Positions 34,311-43,122 of a DNA stretch of 64,000 bases are shown here, in pieces. How positions within the stretch are numbered: position 1 is the first letter of the stretch; the number at the start of each line of letters is the position of its first letter. The translations under genes were made by a program, and so were the position numbers. The notes beneath the pieces are model-generated. The model ran no database searches, was not told where the DNA came from, and saw nothing but the letters and a program-made list of their open reading frames with translations. The stretch lies in contig NZ_CP101137.1 in NCBI RefSeq assembly GCF_028473745.1, forward strand, positions 4,154,001 through 4,218,000, given 5' to 3'. The stretch comes from Streptomyces sp. M92. Its GTDB lineage: Bacteria; Actinomycetota; Actinomycetes; Streptomycetales; Streptomycetaceae.

Positions 34311-35651
34311 GTGTCCGGAGCTGAACTGGTGCTGCGCTCGACGCGCGTCATCACCCCCGAGGGGACACGCGCCGCGTCGATCGCGGTGACCGGAGAGAAG
34401 ATCACGGCGGTCCTGCCGTACGACGCCCCCGTCCCGGACGGCGCCCGGCTGGAGGACGTGGGCGACCACGTCGTGCTGCCCGGCCTGGTCGACACCCACG
34501 TGCACGTGAACGACCCCGGCCGCACCGAGTGGGAGGGCTTCTGGACCGCCACCCGCGCCGCGGCGGCCGGCGGCATCACCACCCTCGTCGACATGCCGCT
34601 GAACTCCATCCCGCCGACCACCACGGTCGACAACCTGCGCACCAAGCGCGAGGTCGCCGCCGACAAGGCCCACATCGACGTCGGCTTCTGGGGCGGTGCG
34701 CTGCCCGACAACGTCAAGGACCTGCGTCCCCTGCACGAGGCCGGGGTCTTCGGCTTCAAGGCCTTCCTGTCCCCGTCGGGCGTGGACGAGTTCCCGCACC
34801 TCGACCAGGAGCAGCTCGCCCGGTCGCTCGCGGAGATCGCCGCCTTCGACGGCCTGCTGATCGTGCACGCCGAGGACCCGCACCACCTGGCCGCGGCCCC
34901 GCAGCAGGGCGGCCCCAAGTACTCCCACTTCCTCGCCAGCCGCCCGCGCGACGCCGAGGACACCGCGATCGCGACCCTGCTCGCGCAGGCCAAGCGGTTC
35001 AACGCACGCGTGCACATCCTGCACCTCTCCTCCAGCGACGCCCTGCCGCTGATAGCCGAGGCCCGCGCCGACGGCGTACAGGTGACGGTCGAGACCTGCC
35101 CGCACTACCTCACCCTCACCGCGGAGGAAGTGCCGGACGGCGCCAGCGAGTTCAAGTGCTGCCCGCCCATCCGCGAGGCCGCCAACCAGGACCTGCTGTG
35201 GCAGGCGCTCGTCGACGGCACCATCGACTGCGTGGTCACCGACCACTCGCCGTCCACCGCCGACCTGAAGACCGACGACTTCGCCACCGCCTGGGGCGGC
35301 ATCGCCGGCCTCCAGCTCAGCCTGCCGGCGATGTGGACCAAGGCCCGCGAGCGCGGCCTCGGCCTGGAGGACGTCGTGCGCTGGATGTCCGTGAACACGG
35401 CCCGCCAGGTCGGCCTCGACGGGCGCAAGGGCGCCATCGCCGCCGGCCACGACGCCGACTTCGCCGTCCTCGCTCCCGACGAGACCTTCACCGTCGACCC
35501 GGCCGCCCTCCAGCACCGCAACCGCGTCACCGCCTACGCGGGCAAGACCCTGTACGGCGTCGTGAAGTCCACCTGGCTGCGCGGAGCGCGCATCGTGGCG
35601 GACGGCGCGTTCACCGACCCGAAGGGACAGCTCCTCACCCGGACCCCCTGA
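34311..35651 (+). CDS. allB: Allantoinase
   Basis: Hydrolyses allantoin to allantoate. The 446-residue dihydroorotase-like amidohydrolase has the binuclear zinc site in LPGLVDTHVHVNDPG, the carboxylated Lys in FGFKAFLSPSG, His ligands in HAEDPHHL and ARVHILHLSS, and Asp in VVTDHSPS. GTG 34311 follows an AGAGGGG. It forms an operon with allantoicase 62 bp downstream. Confidence 0.94.
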   Translation: MSGAELVLRSTRVITPEGTRAASIAVTGEKITAVLPYDAPVPDGARLEDVGDHVVLPGLVDTHVHVNDPGRTEWEGFWTATRAAAAGGITTLVDMPLNSIPPTTTVDNLRTKREVAADKAHIDVGFWGGALPDNVKDLRPLHEAGVFGFKAFLSPSGVDEFPHLDQEQLARSLAEIAAFDGLLIVHAEDPHHLAAAPQQGGPKYSHFLASRPRDAEDTAIATLLAQAKRFNARVHILHLSSSDALPLIAEARADGVQVTVETCPHYLTLTAEEVPDGASEFKCCPPIREAANQDLLWQALVDGTIDCVVTDHSPSTADLKTDDFATAWGGIAGLQLSLPAMWTKARERGLGLEDVVRWMSVNTARQVGLDGRKGAIAAGHDADFAVLAPDETFTVDPAALQHRNRVTAYAGKTLYGVVKSTWLRGARIVADGAFTDPKGQLLTRTP

Positions 35652-35713
35652 CACACGTCCGGACCTGCCCCGACTCACACATCGAACGACCCCGAGAGGA
35701 ACACCTGATCACC

Positions 35714-36844
35714 GTGACGGCCCAGCAGAACACCTCGTTGGCCAGCTTCACCGGAGACGCGAACCCCTACGGAGGCGGCGACCCGTACGCGGACTACCGC
35801 ACCGCCGACCTCCCCTTCACCCAGTACGCCAACCTTGCCGACCGGCAGCTCGGCGCGGGTGTCGTCGCCGCCAACGACGAGTTCTTCGCCCAGCGCGAGA
35901 ACCTGCTGGTGCCCGAGCGCGCCGAGTTCGACCCCGAGCACTTCGGGCACAAGGGCAAGGTCATGGACGGCTGGGAGACCCGCCGCCGTCGCGGTGTCTC
36001 GGCCGAGCACCCCTGGCCCACCGAGGACGACCACGACTGGGCGCTGATCCGCCTCGGCGCCCCCGGAGTCATCCGCGGCATCGTCGTCGACACCGCCCAC
36101 TTCCGCGGCAACTACCCGCAGGCCGTCTCCGTCGAGGGCACCTCGGTCGCCGGCTCCCCGTCGCCCGAGGAACTGCTCGCGGACGACGTGAAGTGGACGA
36201 CCCTCGTCCCGCGCACCGCGGTCGGCGGCCACGCGGCCAACGGCTTCGCCGTCTCGGCCGAGCAGCGCTTCACCCACCTGCGCCTCAAGCAGCACCCCGA
36301 CGGCGGCATCGCCCGCCTGCGCGTCCACGGCGAGGTCGTGCCCGACCCGGCGTGGCTCGCCGCCCTCGGCACCTTCGACGTCGTCGCCCTGGAGAACGGC
36401 GGCCAGGTCGAGGACGCCTCCAACCTCTTCTACTCGCCGGCCACCAACACCATCCAGCCGGGCCGCTCCCGCAAGATGGACGACGGCTGGGAGACCCGCC
36501 GCCGCCGCGACCAGGGCAACGACTGGATCAGCTACCGGCTGGTGGACCGCGTCCAGATCCGCGCGATCGAGATCGACACGGCGTACCTGAAGGGCAACTC
36601 GGCCGGCTGGGCCTCGGTGTCCGTGAAGGACGGCGAGTCCGGCGAGTGGCGCGAGGTCCTGCCGCGCACCCGCATGCAGCCCGACACCAACCACCGCTTC
36701 GTCCTGCCCGAGGCGGCCGTCGGCACCCACGCGCGCGTGGACATCTACCCCGACGGCGGCATCTCCCGCCTGCGCCTCTTCGGCTCCCTGACCGAGGAGG
36801 GCGCGGCCCACCTCGCCGCCCGCCACCAGGAGCTGGGCGGCTGA
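35714..36844 (+). CDS. alc: Allantoicase
   Basis: Cleaves allantoate to ureidoglycolate and urea. The 376-residue protein contains two tandem allantoicase domains, each starting with GKVMDGWETRRRR- / KMDDGWETRRRRDQGNDW-like segments followed by IRGIVVDTAHFRGNYP / IRAIEIDTAYLKGNSA. GTG 35714 is the only standard start fitting the family N-terminus, though its GAGAGGA is 13 nt away, a long spacing. No ureidoglycolate lyase follows, so the next step is encoded elsewhere. Confidence 0.92.
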   Translation: MTAQQNTSLASFTGDANPYGGGDPYADYRTADLPFTQYANLADRQLGAGVVAANDEFFAQRENLLVPERAEFDPEHFGHKGKVMDGWETRRRRGVSAEHPWPTEDDHDWALIRLGAPGVIRGIVVDTAHFRGNYPQAVSVEGTSVAGSPSPEELLADDVKWTTLVPRTAVGGHAANGFAVSAEQRFTHLRLKQHPDGGIARLRVHGEVVPDPAWLAALGTFDVVALENGGQVEDASNLFYSPATNTIQPGRSRKMDDGWETRRRRDQGNDWISYRLVDRVQIRAIEIDTAYLKGNSAGWASVSVKDGESGEWREVLPRTRMQPDTNHRFVLPEAAVGTHARVDIYPDGGISRLRLFGSLTEEGAAHLAARHQELGG

Positions 36845-36860
36845 CCCACCCCCTGAACCC

Positions 36861-36900
36861 GTGGGGCGCGCCCGGCCTGGACAGCACCGGCGCGCCCCAC
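36861..36900. terminator. Hairpin terminator after allantoicase
   Basis: A 12-bp stem GTGGGGCGCGCC / GGCGCGCCCCAC with a 16-nt loop, 17 bp after the stop. Confidence 0.75.
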
Positions 36901-37041
36901 GCGCATGCCCGCACGACGAACGCCGCCGGCCCGGCGGGGCCTGGGGGTGGCTGACCGCGCTGACGGTTCGCGGGGTCGGCCTGGGGCCGGGTGACTGTCG
37001 CGAGGGCCTCTGGCGACCGCTGTGTTGTCGTCGGTCGCCGA

Positions 37042-37107
37042 CCTCCCCACGCTCGACTGCTCCCCGCTCTCGACTCTGCTCGAGCGGGGGACCCCATGCG
37101 TGGGAGG
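37042..37107. repeat. Nested inverted repeat resembling a dispersed Streptomyces intergenic element
   Basis: Outer arms CCTCCCCACG (37042-37051) and CGTGGGAGG (37099-37107, one bulge) enclose an inner hairpin CCCCGCTC / GAGCGGGG (37062-37069 / 37082-37089). The inner CTGCTCGAGCGGGGGACCCC-like core resembles a short repeat I recall seeing in many Streptomyces intergenic regions. Confidence 0.55.
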
Positions 37108-37181
37108 AGCCCCCGTGACCTCCGCTCACCCGCACTGATCAGGTGCCGTCAGCTCCCCGCGACCTGATCCGCCGGACAGGC

Positions 37182-37967
37182 CTAGGCGGCGTGGCCGCCG
37201 TCCACCGCGAACTCCGCCCCGGTGACGTACGCGGCCGACGCCAGGTGGGCGACGGTCGCCGCCACCTCCTCGGCCCTGCCGAAGCGGCCCAGCGCGGTCA
37301 GCGCCGCCTGCGCCTCGGCGTACGGGCCGTCCGCCGGGTTCATGTCGGTGTCGACCGGCCCGGGATGGACGATGTTCGCGGTGATGCCGCGCCCGCCCAG
37401 TTCCCGGGCGAGCGCCTTGGTCAGCCCGACCAGTGCCGCCTTGCTCATCGCGTACAGCGTCCCGCCGGGACCCGGCACCCGCAGGGCCATGCAACTGCCG
37501 ACGGTGACGATCCGCCCGCCCTCCGTCATGCGGGCGGCCGCCGCCCGCGCGGTGAGGAAGACGCCCCGCACGTTGACCGCCAGCACCCGGTCCACATCGG
37601 CGACCGTGAAGCCCTCCACGGGACCGAGCATCCCGACGCCCGCGTTGTTGACCAGTACGTCGAGCCGGCCCAGCGCGTCGGCGGCACGCTCCACCGCCTC
37701 CGCCGCCTCCTCCGCGTCGGCGCTGTCCGCGCGCAGCGCCACCGCCCGGCGGCCCAGCGCCTCGACGGCCCGGACGACGTCCTCGGCAGCGTCCTTGCGG
37801 TTCACATAGGTCAGGGCCACGTCGGCGCCCTCCCGCGCCAGTCGCAGCGCGGTCGCCGCGCCGATGCCGCGACTGCCGCCGGTCACCAGGGCGGTACGGC
37901 CGGCCAGGGGGGCCGGCACGTGGGTGGAAGGGTTCGTGTTCGTCATCTTGCTCGCGCTCGTGTTCAT
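37182..37967 (-). CDS. Short-chain dehydrogenase/reductase
   Basis: A 261-residue classical SDR. Cofactor motif VTGGSRGIG, NNAG, catalytic Ser in TVGSCMALR, and YxxxK in YAMSK; the C-terminal TGAEFAVDGGH is typical of 3-ketoacyl-ACP-reductase-like SDRs. Start ATG 37967 has GGAG close upstream; ATG 37946 is an alternative. Substrate unknown. Confidence 0.85.
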   Translation of the reverse strand: MNTSASKMTNTNPSTHVPAPLAGRTALVTGGSRGIGAATALRLAREGADVALTYVNRKDAAEDVVRAVEALGRRAVALRADSADAEEAAEAVERAADALGRLDVLVNNAGVGMLGPVEGFTVADVDRVLAVNVRGVFLTARAAAARMTEGGRIVTVGSCMALRVPGPGGTLYAMSKAALVGLTKALARELGGRGITANIVHPGPVDTDMNPADGPYAEAQAALTALGRFGRAEEVAATVAHLASAAYVTGAEFAVDGGHAA

Positions 37968-38135
37968 GGCTCCATCCCACCGGCCCGGCCCGCCGGACGC
38001 TGGCGGCGAACGGACACCGACCTGGTGGGCGGACGCCACTCACGTGTGAACACCCCGAAAACACATATGACATCCCGGGAAACTCCACTGTCTTGTCATT
38101 GACATGCCACTGTCTACGCGCGTCATCATGAGGGC

Positions 38136-38531
38136 ATGCGATTCCCCCCACGCGTCGCTCGGTTCGGCGCAGCAGCCGCAGTCCTGTCCGCCCTCTTCGC
38201 CGGCGGCACCGTCTCCGCGACCACGGCCGGCGCCGCCCCCGCCGCGGTCGGCGACATCTGCTACAGCGCCCTGCCCTCCCAGGCCCACGACACGCTCGAC
38301 CTGATCGAGCAGGGCGGCCCCTACCCGTTCGACCAGGACGGCACCGTCTTCCAGAACCGGGAGGGCATCCTGCCCAGCCGGTCCACCGGCTACTACCACG
38401 AGTACACCGTGATCACGCCGGGCTCGGACACGCGGGGCGCCCGCCGCATCGTCACCGGTGAGGACTACCAGGAGGACTACTACACGGCCGACCACTACGC
38501 CTCGTTCGACCTCGTCGACCACGGCTGCTGA
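38136..38531 (+). CDS. Secreted guanyl-specific ribonuclease (RNase Sa family)
   Basis: A 131-residue precursor: a signal peptide of about 33 residues, then a mature domain closely matching RNase Sa (ALPSQAHDTLDLIEQGGP, VFQNREGILP). Catalytic residues corresponding to RNase Sa E54, R69 and H85 are E89, R104 and H120, and the disulfide Cys pair (C42, C131) is present. It cleaves RNA after G outside the cell. No barstar-like inhibitor gene adjoins. Direct repeats CCACTGTCT (38085-38093 and 38107-38115, 22 bp apart) flank a TTGACA upstream. Confidence 0.93.
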   Translation: MRFPPRVARFGAAAAVLSALFAGGTVSATTAGAAPAAVGDICYSALPSQAHDTLDLIEQGGPYPFDQDGTVFQNREGILPSRSTGYYHEYTVITPGSDTRGARRIVTGEDYQEDYYTADHYASFDLVDHGC

Positions 38532-38564
38532 GGGCGGCGACCACCGCCGGTCCGGGGGTACGGC

Positions 38565-38765
38565 TCACCCGGATCTGTGGCGCTCGGCGGCGGCGAACAG
38601 CGCACCGCCGAACGCGAGCAGCGCGATGCTCGCGTACACCTCGTAGCCGTCGAGGAAGCCGATCCGCTGCACCAGGCCCCAGTTCCAGTCGGTGAACTCG
38701 TGCACCAGGCCCGCCACACCCTGGATCACGGCCATCAGACCCAGAAACTCCAGCAATTCCTTCAT
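38565..38765 (-). CDS. Small membrane protein
   Basis: A 66-residue protein with two hydrophobic segments (LLEFLGLMAVIQGVAGLVHEF and YEVYASIALLAFGGALFAAA). The start MKELLEFLGL at 38765 is chosen over an upstream one, where the sequence is non-hydrophobic filler. Convergent with the RNase gene. Function unknown. Confidence 0.65.
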   Translation of the reverse strand: MKELLEFLGLMAVIQGVAGLVHEFTDWNWGLVQRIGFLDGYEVYASIALLAFGGALFAAAERHRSG

Positions 38766-38943
38766 ACCCCGACCCTCGCCCCGCGGTCCCCCCACACACA
38801 TCGGCCGCGGGGCGAGTCCTGCCCGCCGGAAGGTGGCGTCCTGCCCGCCGAGGCGCGTCGAAAGTCGCCGGTTCCGCGACTTTGGTCGGCGATCCCCTCA
38901 GCGCGGCCGTCCAGGCCTCGGCCTCTGCATAGATTTGTCGACT

Positions 38944-40194
38944 GTGAACACTGACAAGCAGGCCACGGCACCCCCGGCGTTCGCCAAGCGGCGCTGGGTG
39001 CTGCCGGCGGCGCTGGTCGAGGACCTGTACCCGGAATCGCGGCGCCCCGGCGGCAGACCCCGGCGCACCGCGCGCGACTGGGTCGTCGACTTCGCCTGCT
39101 TCCTGCTGGCGGTCACCATCGGACTGCTCGCCGCCGACGTGCTCGACGAGGAGCCGAACCTGTCGCCCGCCATGGCCGTCGCCGACCAGGTGATCGGTGC
39201 CCTGGCCTGCGCCGCCGTCTGGCTCCGCCGCAGGTGGCCGGTGGGGCTGGCGGTGGCGATGCTGCCCGTCTCGCTGGTCTCGGCGACCGCGGGCGGCGCC
39301 GTCCTCGCCTCCCTCTTCACGCTCGCCGTGCACCGTCCCTTCCGGTACGTGGCCTGGATCGGCGGCGCGAGCCTCGCCCTGGCACCCCTGTACTACTGGA
39401 TGCGCCCGGAACCGGAGCTGCCCTATCTGGCATCGCTCCTCATCGCCACCCTGCTCGCCGTCACGGTCCTCGGCTGGGGCCTGCTCGTCCGCTCCAAGCG
39501 CCAGCTTCTGCTCAGCCTGCGCGACCGCGCCCGGCATGCCGAGGCGGAGGCCGGGCTGCGGGCCGAACAGGCACAGCGACTGGCCCGGGAGGCCATCGCG
39601 CGGGAGATGCACGACGTGCTCGCGCACCGGCTGACCCTGCTCAGCGTGCACGCGGGCGCCCTGGAGTTCCGGCCCGACGCGTCCCGCGAGGAGGTGGCGC
39701 GGGCCGCCGGTGTCATCCGGGAGAGCGCGCACGAGGCCCTCCAGGACCTGCGGGAGATCATCGGCGTGCTGCGCGCGGGGGAGTCCGACGACGCGGGCCG
39801 CCCCCAGCCGACGCTCGGCGCACTCGACGCGCTGGTCGCCGAGTGCCGCCGGGCCGGCATGAAGGTCACCCTCGCGAGCGGCGTTCCCGACCCCGCCGCC
39901 GTCCCGGCCTCCGTCGGCCGCACCGCCTACCGCATCGCCCAGGAGGCCCTGACCAACGCGCGCAAGCACGCGCCCGGCACGGAGGTCACCGTCTCGGTCG
40001 CCGGAGCACCGGGGGACGGCCTGGCGCTCAGCGTGCGCAACACCCCGCCCGAAGGGGACGTGCCCCATGTACCCGGCTCCGGGCAAGGACTGATCGGGCT
40101 CACCGAGCGTGCCACGCTCGCGGGCGGCGCCCTGGACCACGGCCCGACTCCCGAGGGCGGCTTCGAGGTGCGGGCGCGGCTGCCGTGGGGATGA
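38944..40194 (+). CDS. Sensor histidine kinase (NarL/HisKA_3 type)
   Basis: A 416-residue protein. The membrane region (residues ~45-180) has five or six helices, followed by a coiled dimerisation segment. The HisKA_3 phospho-acceptor is REMHDVLAHRLTLLS, the N-box EALTNARKHAPG, and the G-box GSGQGLIGLTERATLAGG. GTG 38944. It pairs with the response regulator 94 bp downstream. Signal unknown. Confidence 0.9.
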   Translation: MNTDKQATAPPAFAKRRWVLPAALVEDLYPESRRPGGRPRRTARDWVVDFACFLLAVTIGLLAADVLDEEPNLSPAMAVADQVIGALACAAVWLRRRWPVGLAVAMLPVSLVSATAGGAVLASLFTLAVHRPFRYVAWIGGASLALAPLYYWMRPEPELPYLASLLIATLLAVTVLGWGLLVRSKRQLLLSLRDRARHAEAEAGLRAEQAQRLAREAIAREMHDVLAHRLTLLSVHAGALEFRPDASREEVARAAGVIRESAHEALQDLREIIGVLRAGESDDAGRPQPTLGALDALVAECRRAGMKVTLASGVPDPAAVPASVGRTAYRIAQEALTNARKHAPGTEVTVSVAGAPGDGLALSVRNTPPEGDVPHVPGSGQGLIGLTERATLAGGALDHGPTPEGGFEVRARLPWG

Positions 40195-40220
40195 GCCGGG
40201 CGACCGGGGGCGGAGGGGGG

Positions 40221-40247
40221 TTGTCCACAGGGGCCGAGTCGTCCACA
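40221..40247 (+). promoter_or_regulatory. Two DnaA-box-like sites between kinase and regulator
   Basis: TTGTCCACA (40221-40229, the Streptomyces DnaA-box consensus) and TCGTCCACA (40239-40247), same orientation, 18 bp apart, in the 94-bp gap. Confidence 0.5.
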
Positions 40248-40288
40248 GGATCAAGTCGGCCACCGGCAACCATGATTACGTGGGCGCC

Positions 40289-40984
40289 ATGACTGCGATC
40301 AGACTGCTCCTCGTCGACGACGACCCGCTGGTGCGGGCCGGGCTCTCCTTCATGCTGGGCGGCGCCGAGGACGTGGAGATCGTCGGCGAGGCGGCCGACG
40401 GCGACCAGGTCGCGGAGCTGGTCGACCGCACCAGCCCCGACGTCGTCCTCATGGACATCCGCATGCCGGGAGTGGACGGCCTCACGGCCACCGAGCGGCT
40501 GCGGGACCGCCCGGACGCCCCGCAGGTCGTCGTCCTCACCACCTTCCACGCGGACGAGCAGGTGCTGCGGGCCCTGCGCGCCGGCGCCGCCGGCTTCGTC
40601 CTGAAGGACACCCCGCCCGCGGAGATCCTCGACGCGGTGCGCAAGGTCGCGGCCGGCGACCCGGTCCTCTCGCCCGCGGTGACCCGGCGGCTGATGGAGC
40701 ACGCCGCGGGCGGCTCCGCCGACACCAGACGCACACGCGCGCGTCAGCGCCTCGACGCCCTCAACGACCGCGAACGCGAGGTCGCCGTCGCGGTCGGCCG
40801 GGGCCTGGCCAACGCCGCCATCGCGGCGGAGCTCTACATGAGCGTGGCCACCGTCAAGACCCACGTCTCCCGCATCCTCGCCAAGCTCGACCTCGGCAAC
40901 CGGGTGCAGATCGCGCTGCTGACGTACGACGCGGGACTCCTGGACGAATACGACGGCTACGGCGCGGACGACGACGGGCACTGA
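40289..40984 (+). CDS. LuxR/NarL-type response regulator
   Basis: A 231-residue protein. The receiver has acidic pocket DDD (10-12), phospho-Asp D56 in VVLMDIRMPG and Lys in FVLKDT; the C-terminal LuxR HTH is LNDREREVAVAVGRGLANAAIAAELYMSVATVKTHVSRILAKL. Cognate partner of the upstream kinase. Confidence 0.93.
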   Translation: MTAIRLLLVDDDPLVRAGLSFMLGGAEDVEIVGEAADGDQVAELVDRTSPDVVLMDIRMPGVDGLTATERLRDRPDAPQVVVLTTFHADEQVLRALRAGAAGFVLKDTPPAEILDAVRKVAAGDPVLSPAVTRRLMEHAAGGSADTRRTRARQRLDALNDREREVAVAVGRGLANAAIAAELYMSVATVKTHVSRILAKLDLGNRVQIALLTYDAGLLDEYDGYGADDDGH

Positions 40985-41012
40985 ACCGGGCCCCGGAGGA
41001 CGTACGGGCCGC

Positions 41013-42035
41013 TCACCCCGGCACGGAGGACGCGGCCGCCTCGACCTCCGCCGGCCGCACCGGCCGACGCTCGCGCCGGGAGACGTCGCAGGCCTCGGCG
41101 ATGAGCAGCGCCCGCAGCGCCTCGCGCCCGTCGCACGGGTTGACCCGCTCCCCGCGCACCACCTCCACGAACGCGGCCAGCTCCGCCTCGTAGGCGGGTC
41201 CGAACCGCTCCACGAAACCGGTCCACGGCTTGTCCGCGGCCGGCGGCCCGGTCGGCTCCGTCGAGGCGATCGGCGTACGGTCGTCCAGCCCGACGACGAT
41301 CTGGTCCAGCTCACCGGCCAGCTCCATGCGCACGTCGTACCCCGCGCCGTTCAACCGCGTCGCGGTCACCGTGGCGAGCGTGCCGTCGTCCAGCGTCAGC
41401 AGCGCCGCACCGGTGTCCACGTCGTCGGCCGCCCGGAACATCGGCGGACCGGCGTCGGACCCGCCGGCGTACACGTCGACGACCTCCCGCCCGGTCACCC
41501 AGCGCAGCACGTCGAAGTCGTGGATGAGCGTGTCACGGTAGAGCCCGCCCGACTGCGGCAGGTACGCGGCCGGCGGCGGCGCCTGGTCGCTGGTCACCGC
41601 CCGGACGGTGTGCAGCCGGCCGAGCCGCCCGGACCGCACCGCCTCCCGCGCGCCCGTGTAACCGGCGTCGAACCGGCGCTGGAAGCCCATCTGCAGAATC
41701 GTCCCGGCGGCCTCCACCTCCGCGATCGCCTGGAGCGTGCCCGGCACGTCGAGCGCGATGGGCTTCTCGCAGAACACGGGCAGTCCCGAGCGTGCCGCCC
41801 GGCCGATCAACTCCGCGTGGGCCGGCGTCGCCGTCGTGATCACCACGGCGTCCACGCCCCACCGGAAGATCTCGTCCACCCCGGGCGCCGCCGTCTCGCC
41901 GAGCCGGTGGGCCAGATCCTGGGCCCGCGCCAGGTCGGCGTCGGTGAGGATCAGGGACCCGACGTCCCGGTGGCGGCTGAGCGTGTTGGCGTGAACGGTG
42001 CCGATGCGGCCCGTACCGATGACCCCGATGCGCAT
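41013..42035 (-). CDS. Gfo/Idh/MocA oxidoreductase, inositol 2-dehydrogenase-like
   Basis: A 340-residue protein. Rossmann motif GVIGTGRIGTVHANTL, the EKP motif in FCEKPIAL, and the active-site region GGLYRDTLIHDFDVLRWVTG follow inositol 2-dehydrogenases. It starts at 42035, divergent from the GntR regulator, with a shared 13-bp palindrome. Likely oxidises the sugar or polyol imported by the nearby ABC system. Confidence 0.85.
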   Translation of the reverse strand: MRIGVIGTGRIGTVHANTLSRHRDVGSLILTDADLARAQDLAHRLGETAAPGVDEIFRWGVDAVVITTATPAHAELIGRAARSGLPVFCEKPIALDVPGTLQAIAEVEAAGTILQMGFQRRFDAGYTGAREAVRSGRLGRLHTVRAVTSDQAPPPAAYLPQSGGLYRDTLIHDFDVLRWVTGREVVDVYAGGSDAGPPMFRAADDVDTGAALLTLDDGTLATVTATRLNGAGYDVRMELAGELDQIVVGLDDRTPIASTEPTGPPAADKPWTGFVERFGPAYEAELAAFVEVVRGERVNPCDGREALRALLIAEACDVSRRERRPVRPAEVEAAASSVPG

Positions 42036-42076
42036 GGAATCAAAGTGGGCTCACAGCCCGCACCCTGTCAATGCGT

Positions 42077-42089
42077 ATGTCCGGACAAT
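42077..42089. promoter_or_regulatory. GntR-type operator between dehydrogenase and regulator
   Basis: ATGTCCGGACAAT with palindromic core TGTCCGGACA. The identical 13-mer recurs before the ABC operon at 42971. Confidence 0.7.
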
Positions 42090-42138
42090 CGAACTACACA
42101 ACTTCCCGTCATCAGCGCACGGAGCTACGCTCGGGCCC

Positions 42139-42903
42139 GTGCCGAAACCAGAAGTGGACCCGACCGTGTCGCTGGACCTCAGCGTGGACCGCAGCAGCCC
42201 CGTGCCGCTGTACTTCCAGCTGTCGCAGCAGCTCGAGGCGGCGATCGAGCACGGTGAGCTGACCCCCGGCAGCCTGCTGGGCAACGAGATCGAGCTCGCC
42301 GCGCGGCTCGGCCTGTCCCGGCCCACGGTCCGCCAGGCCATCCAGTCGCTGGTCGACAAGGGCCTGCTGGTGCGCCGCCGCGGCGTCGGCACCCAGGTGG
42401 TGCACAGCAAGGTCAAGCGTCCGCTGGAACTGAGCAGCCTCTACGACGACCTGGAGGCGGCGGGGCAGCGTCCGGCCACGAAAGTCCTGGTCAACACGGT
42501 CGTCCCCGCGACCGCCGAGGTCGCCGCCGCGCTCGGCGTCGCCGAGGAGAGTGACGTGCACCGCGTCGAGCGGCTGCGGCTGGCGCACGGGGAGCCGATG
42601 GCGTACCTGTGCAACCACCTGCCGCCCGGCCTCGTCGACCTGGACACCGGGCAGCTGGAGGCCACCGGCCTGTACCGGCTGATGCGGGCCGCCGGCATCA
42701 CCCTGCACAGCGCCCGCCAGTCCATCGGCGCCCGCGCCGCGACCGCGGACGAGGCCGAGCGGCTCGGTGAGCACGAGGGTGCCCCGCTGCTGACCATGGA
42801 ACGCACCACGTTCGACGACACGGGGCGCGCGGTCGAGTTCGGCACCCACACCTACCGGCCGTCCCGCTACTCCTTCGAGTTCCAGCTGCTCGTACGCTCC
42901 TGA
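42139..42903 (+). CDS. GntR/HutC-family regulator
   Basis: A 254-residue protein. The GntR winged helix (PLYFQLSQQLEAAIEHGELTPGSLLGNEIELAARLGLSRPTVRQAIQSLVDKGLLVRRRGVGTQV) is followed by a UTRA ligand domain (VHRVERLRLAHGEPMAYLCNHLP ... FEFQLLVRS). GTG 42139 is the best start, though its GGAG is far (14 nt); GTG 42166 is possible. It probably controls the flanking dehydrogenase and ABC genes through ATGTCCGGACAAT. Confidence 0.88.
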   Translation: MPKPEVDPTVSLDLSVDRSSPVPLYFQLSQQLEAAIEHGELTPGSLLGNEIELAARLGLSRPTVRQAIQSLVDKGLLVRRRGVGTQVVHSKVKRPLELSSLYDDLEAAGQRPATKVLVNTVVPATAEVAAALGVAEESDVHRVERLRLAHGEPMAYLCNHLPPGLVDLDTGQLEATGLYRLMRAAGITLHSARQSIGARAATADEAERLGEHEGAPLLTMERTTFDDTGRAVEFGTHTYRPSRYSFEFQLLVRS

Positions 42904-42970
42904 CCTGCGCCGTCCGGGAGCCCGGTGGCGCGCGCCGATGCCCCGCGGCTCGCCGTGCGAGTTCGTCGCA

Positions 42971-43036
42971 ATGTCCGGACAATGTGACCGACGTCCGCTC
43001 CCCGGTGCCCGGTGTTCGTTCGCCATGTCGGACAAT
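42971..43036. promoter_or_regulatory. Two GntR-type operators before the ABC operon
   Basis: ATGTCCGGACAAT (42971-42983) is identical to the site at 42077. ATGTCGGACAAT (43025-43036) is the same with one C missing. They lie 90-150 bp before the binding-protein start. Confidence 0.65.
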
Positions 43037-43122
43037 GGGGCGTTTGTGGTTTCCGGAGCCCGGTCGGGGCGCCCGCGGAACCCGGCACGCACAGCACGGC
43101 ACAGCAAGAAGGGCACGGCCTC

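Larger units (their letters stand above)
36845..37181. other. 337-bp convergent intergenic region with hairpins
   Basis: Holds the alc terminator (36861-36900) and a nested inverted-repeat element (37042-37107). No credible gene is seen on either strand. Confidence 0.6.
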
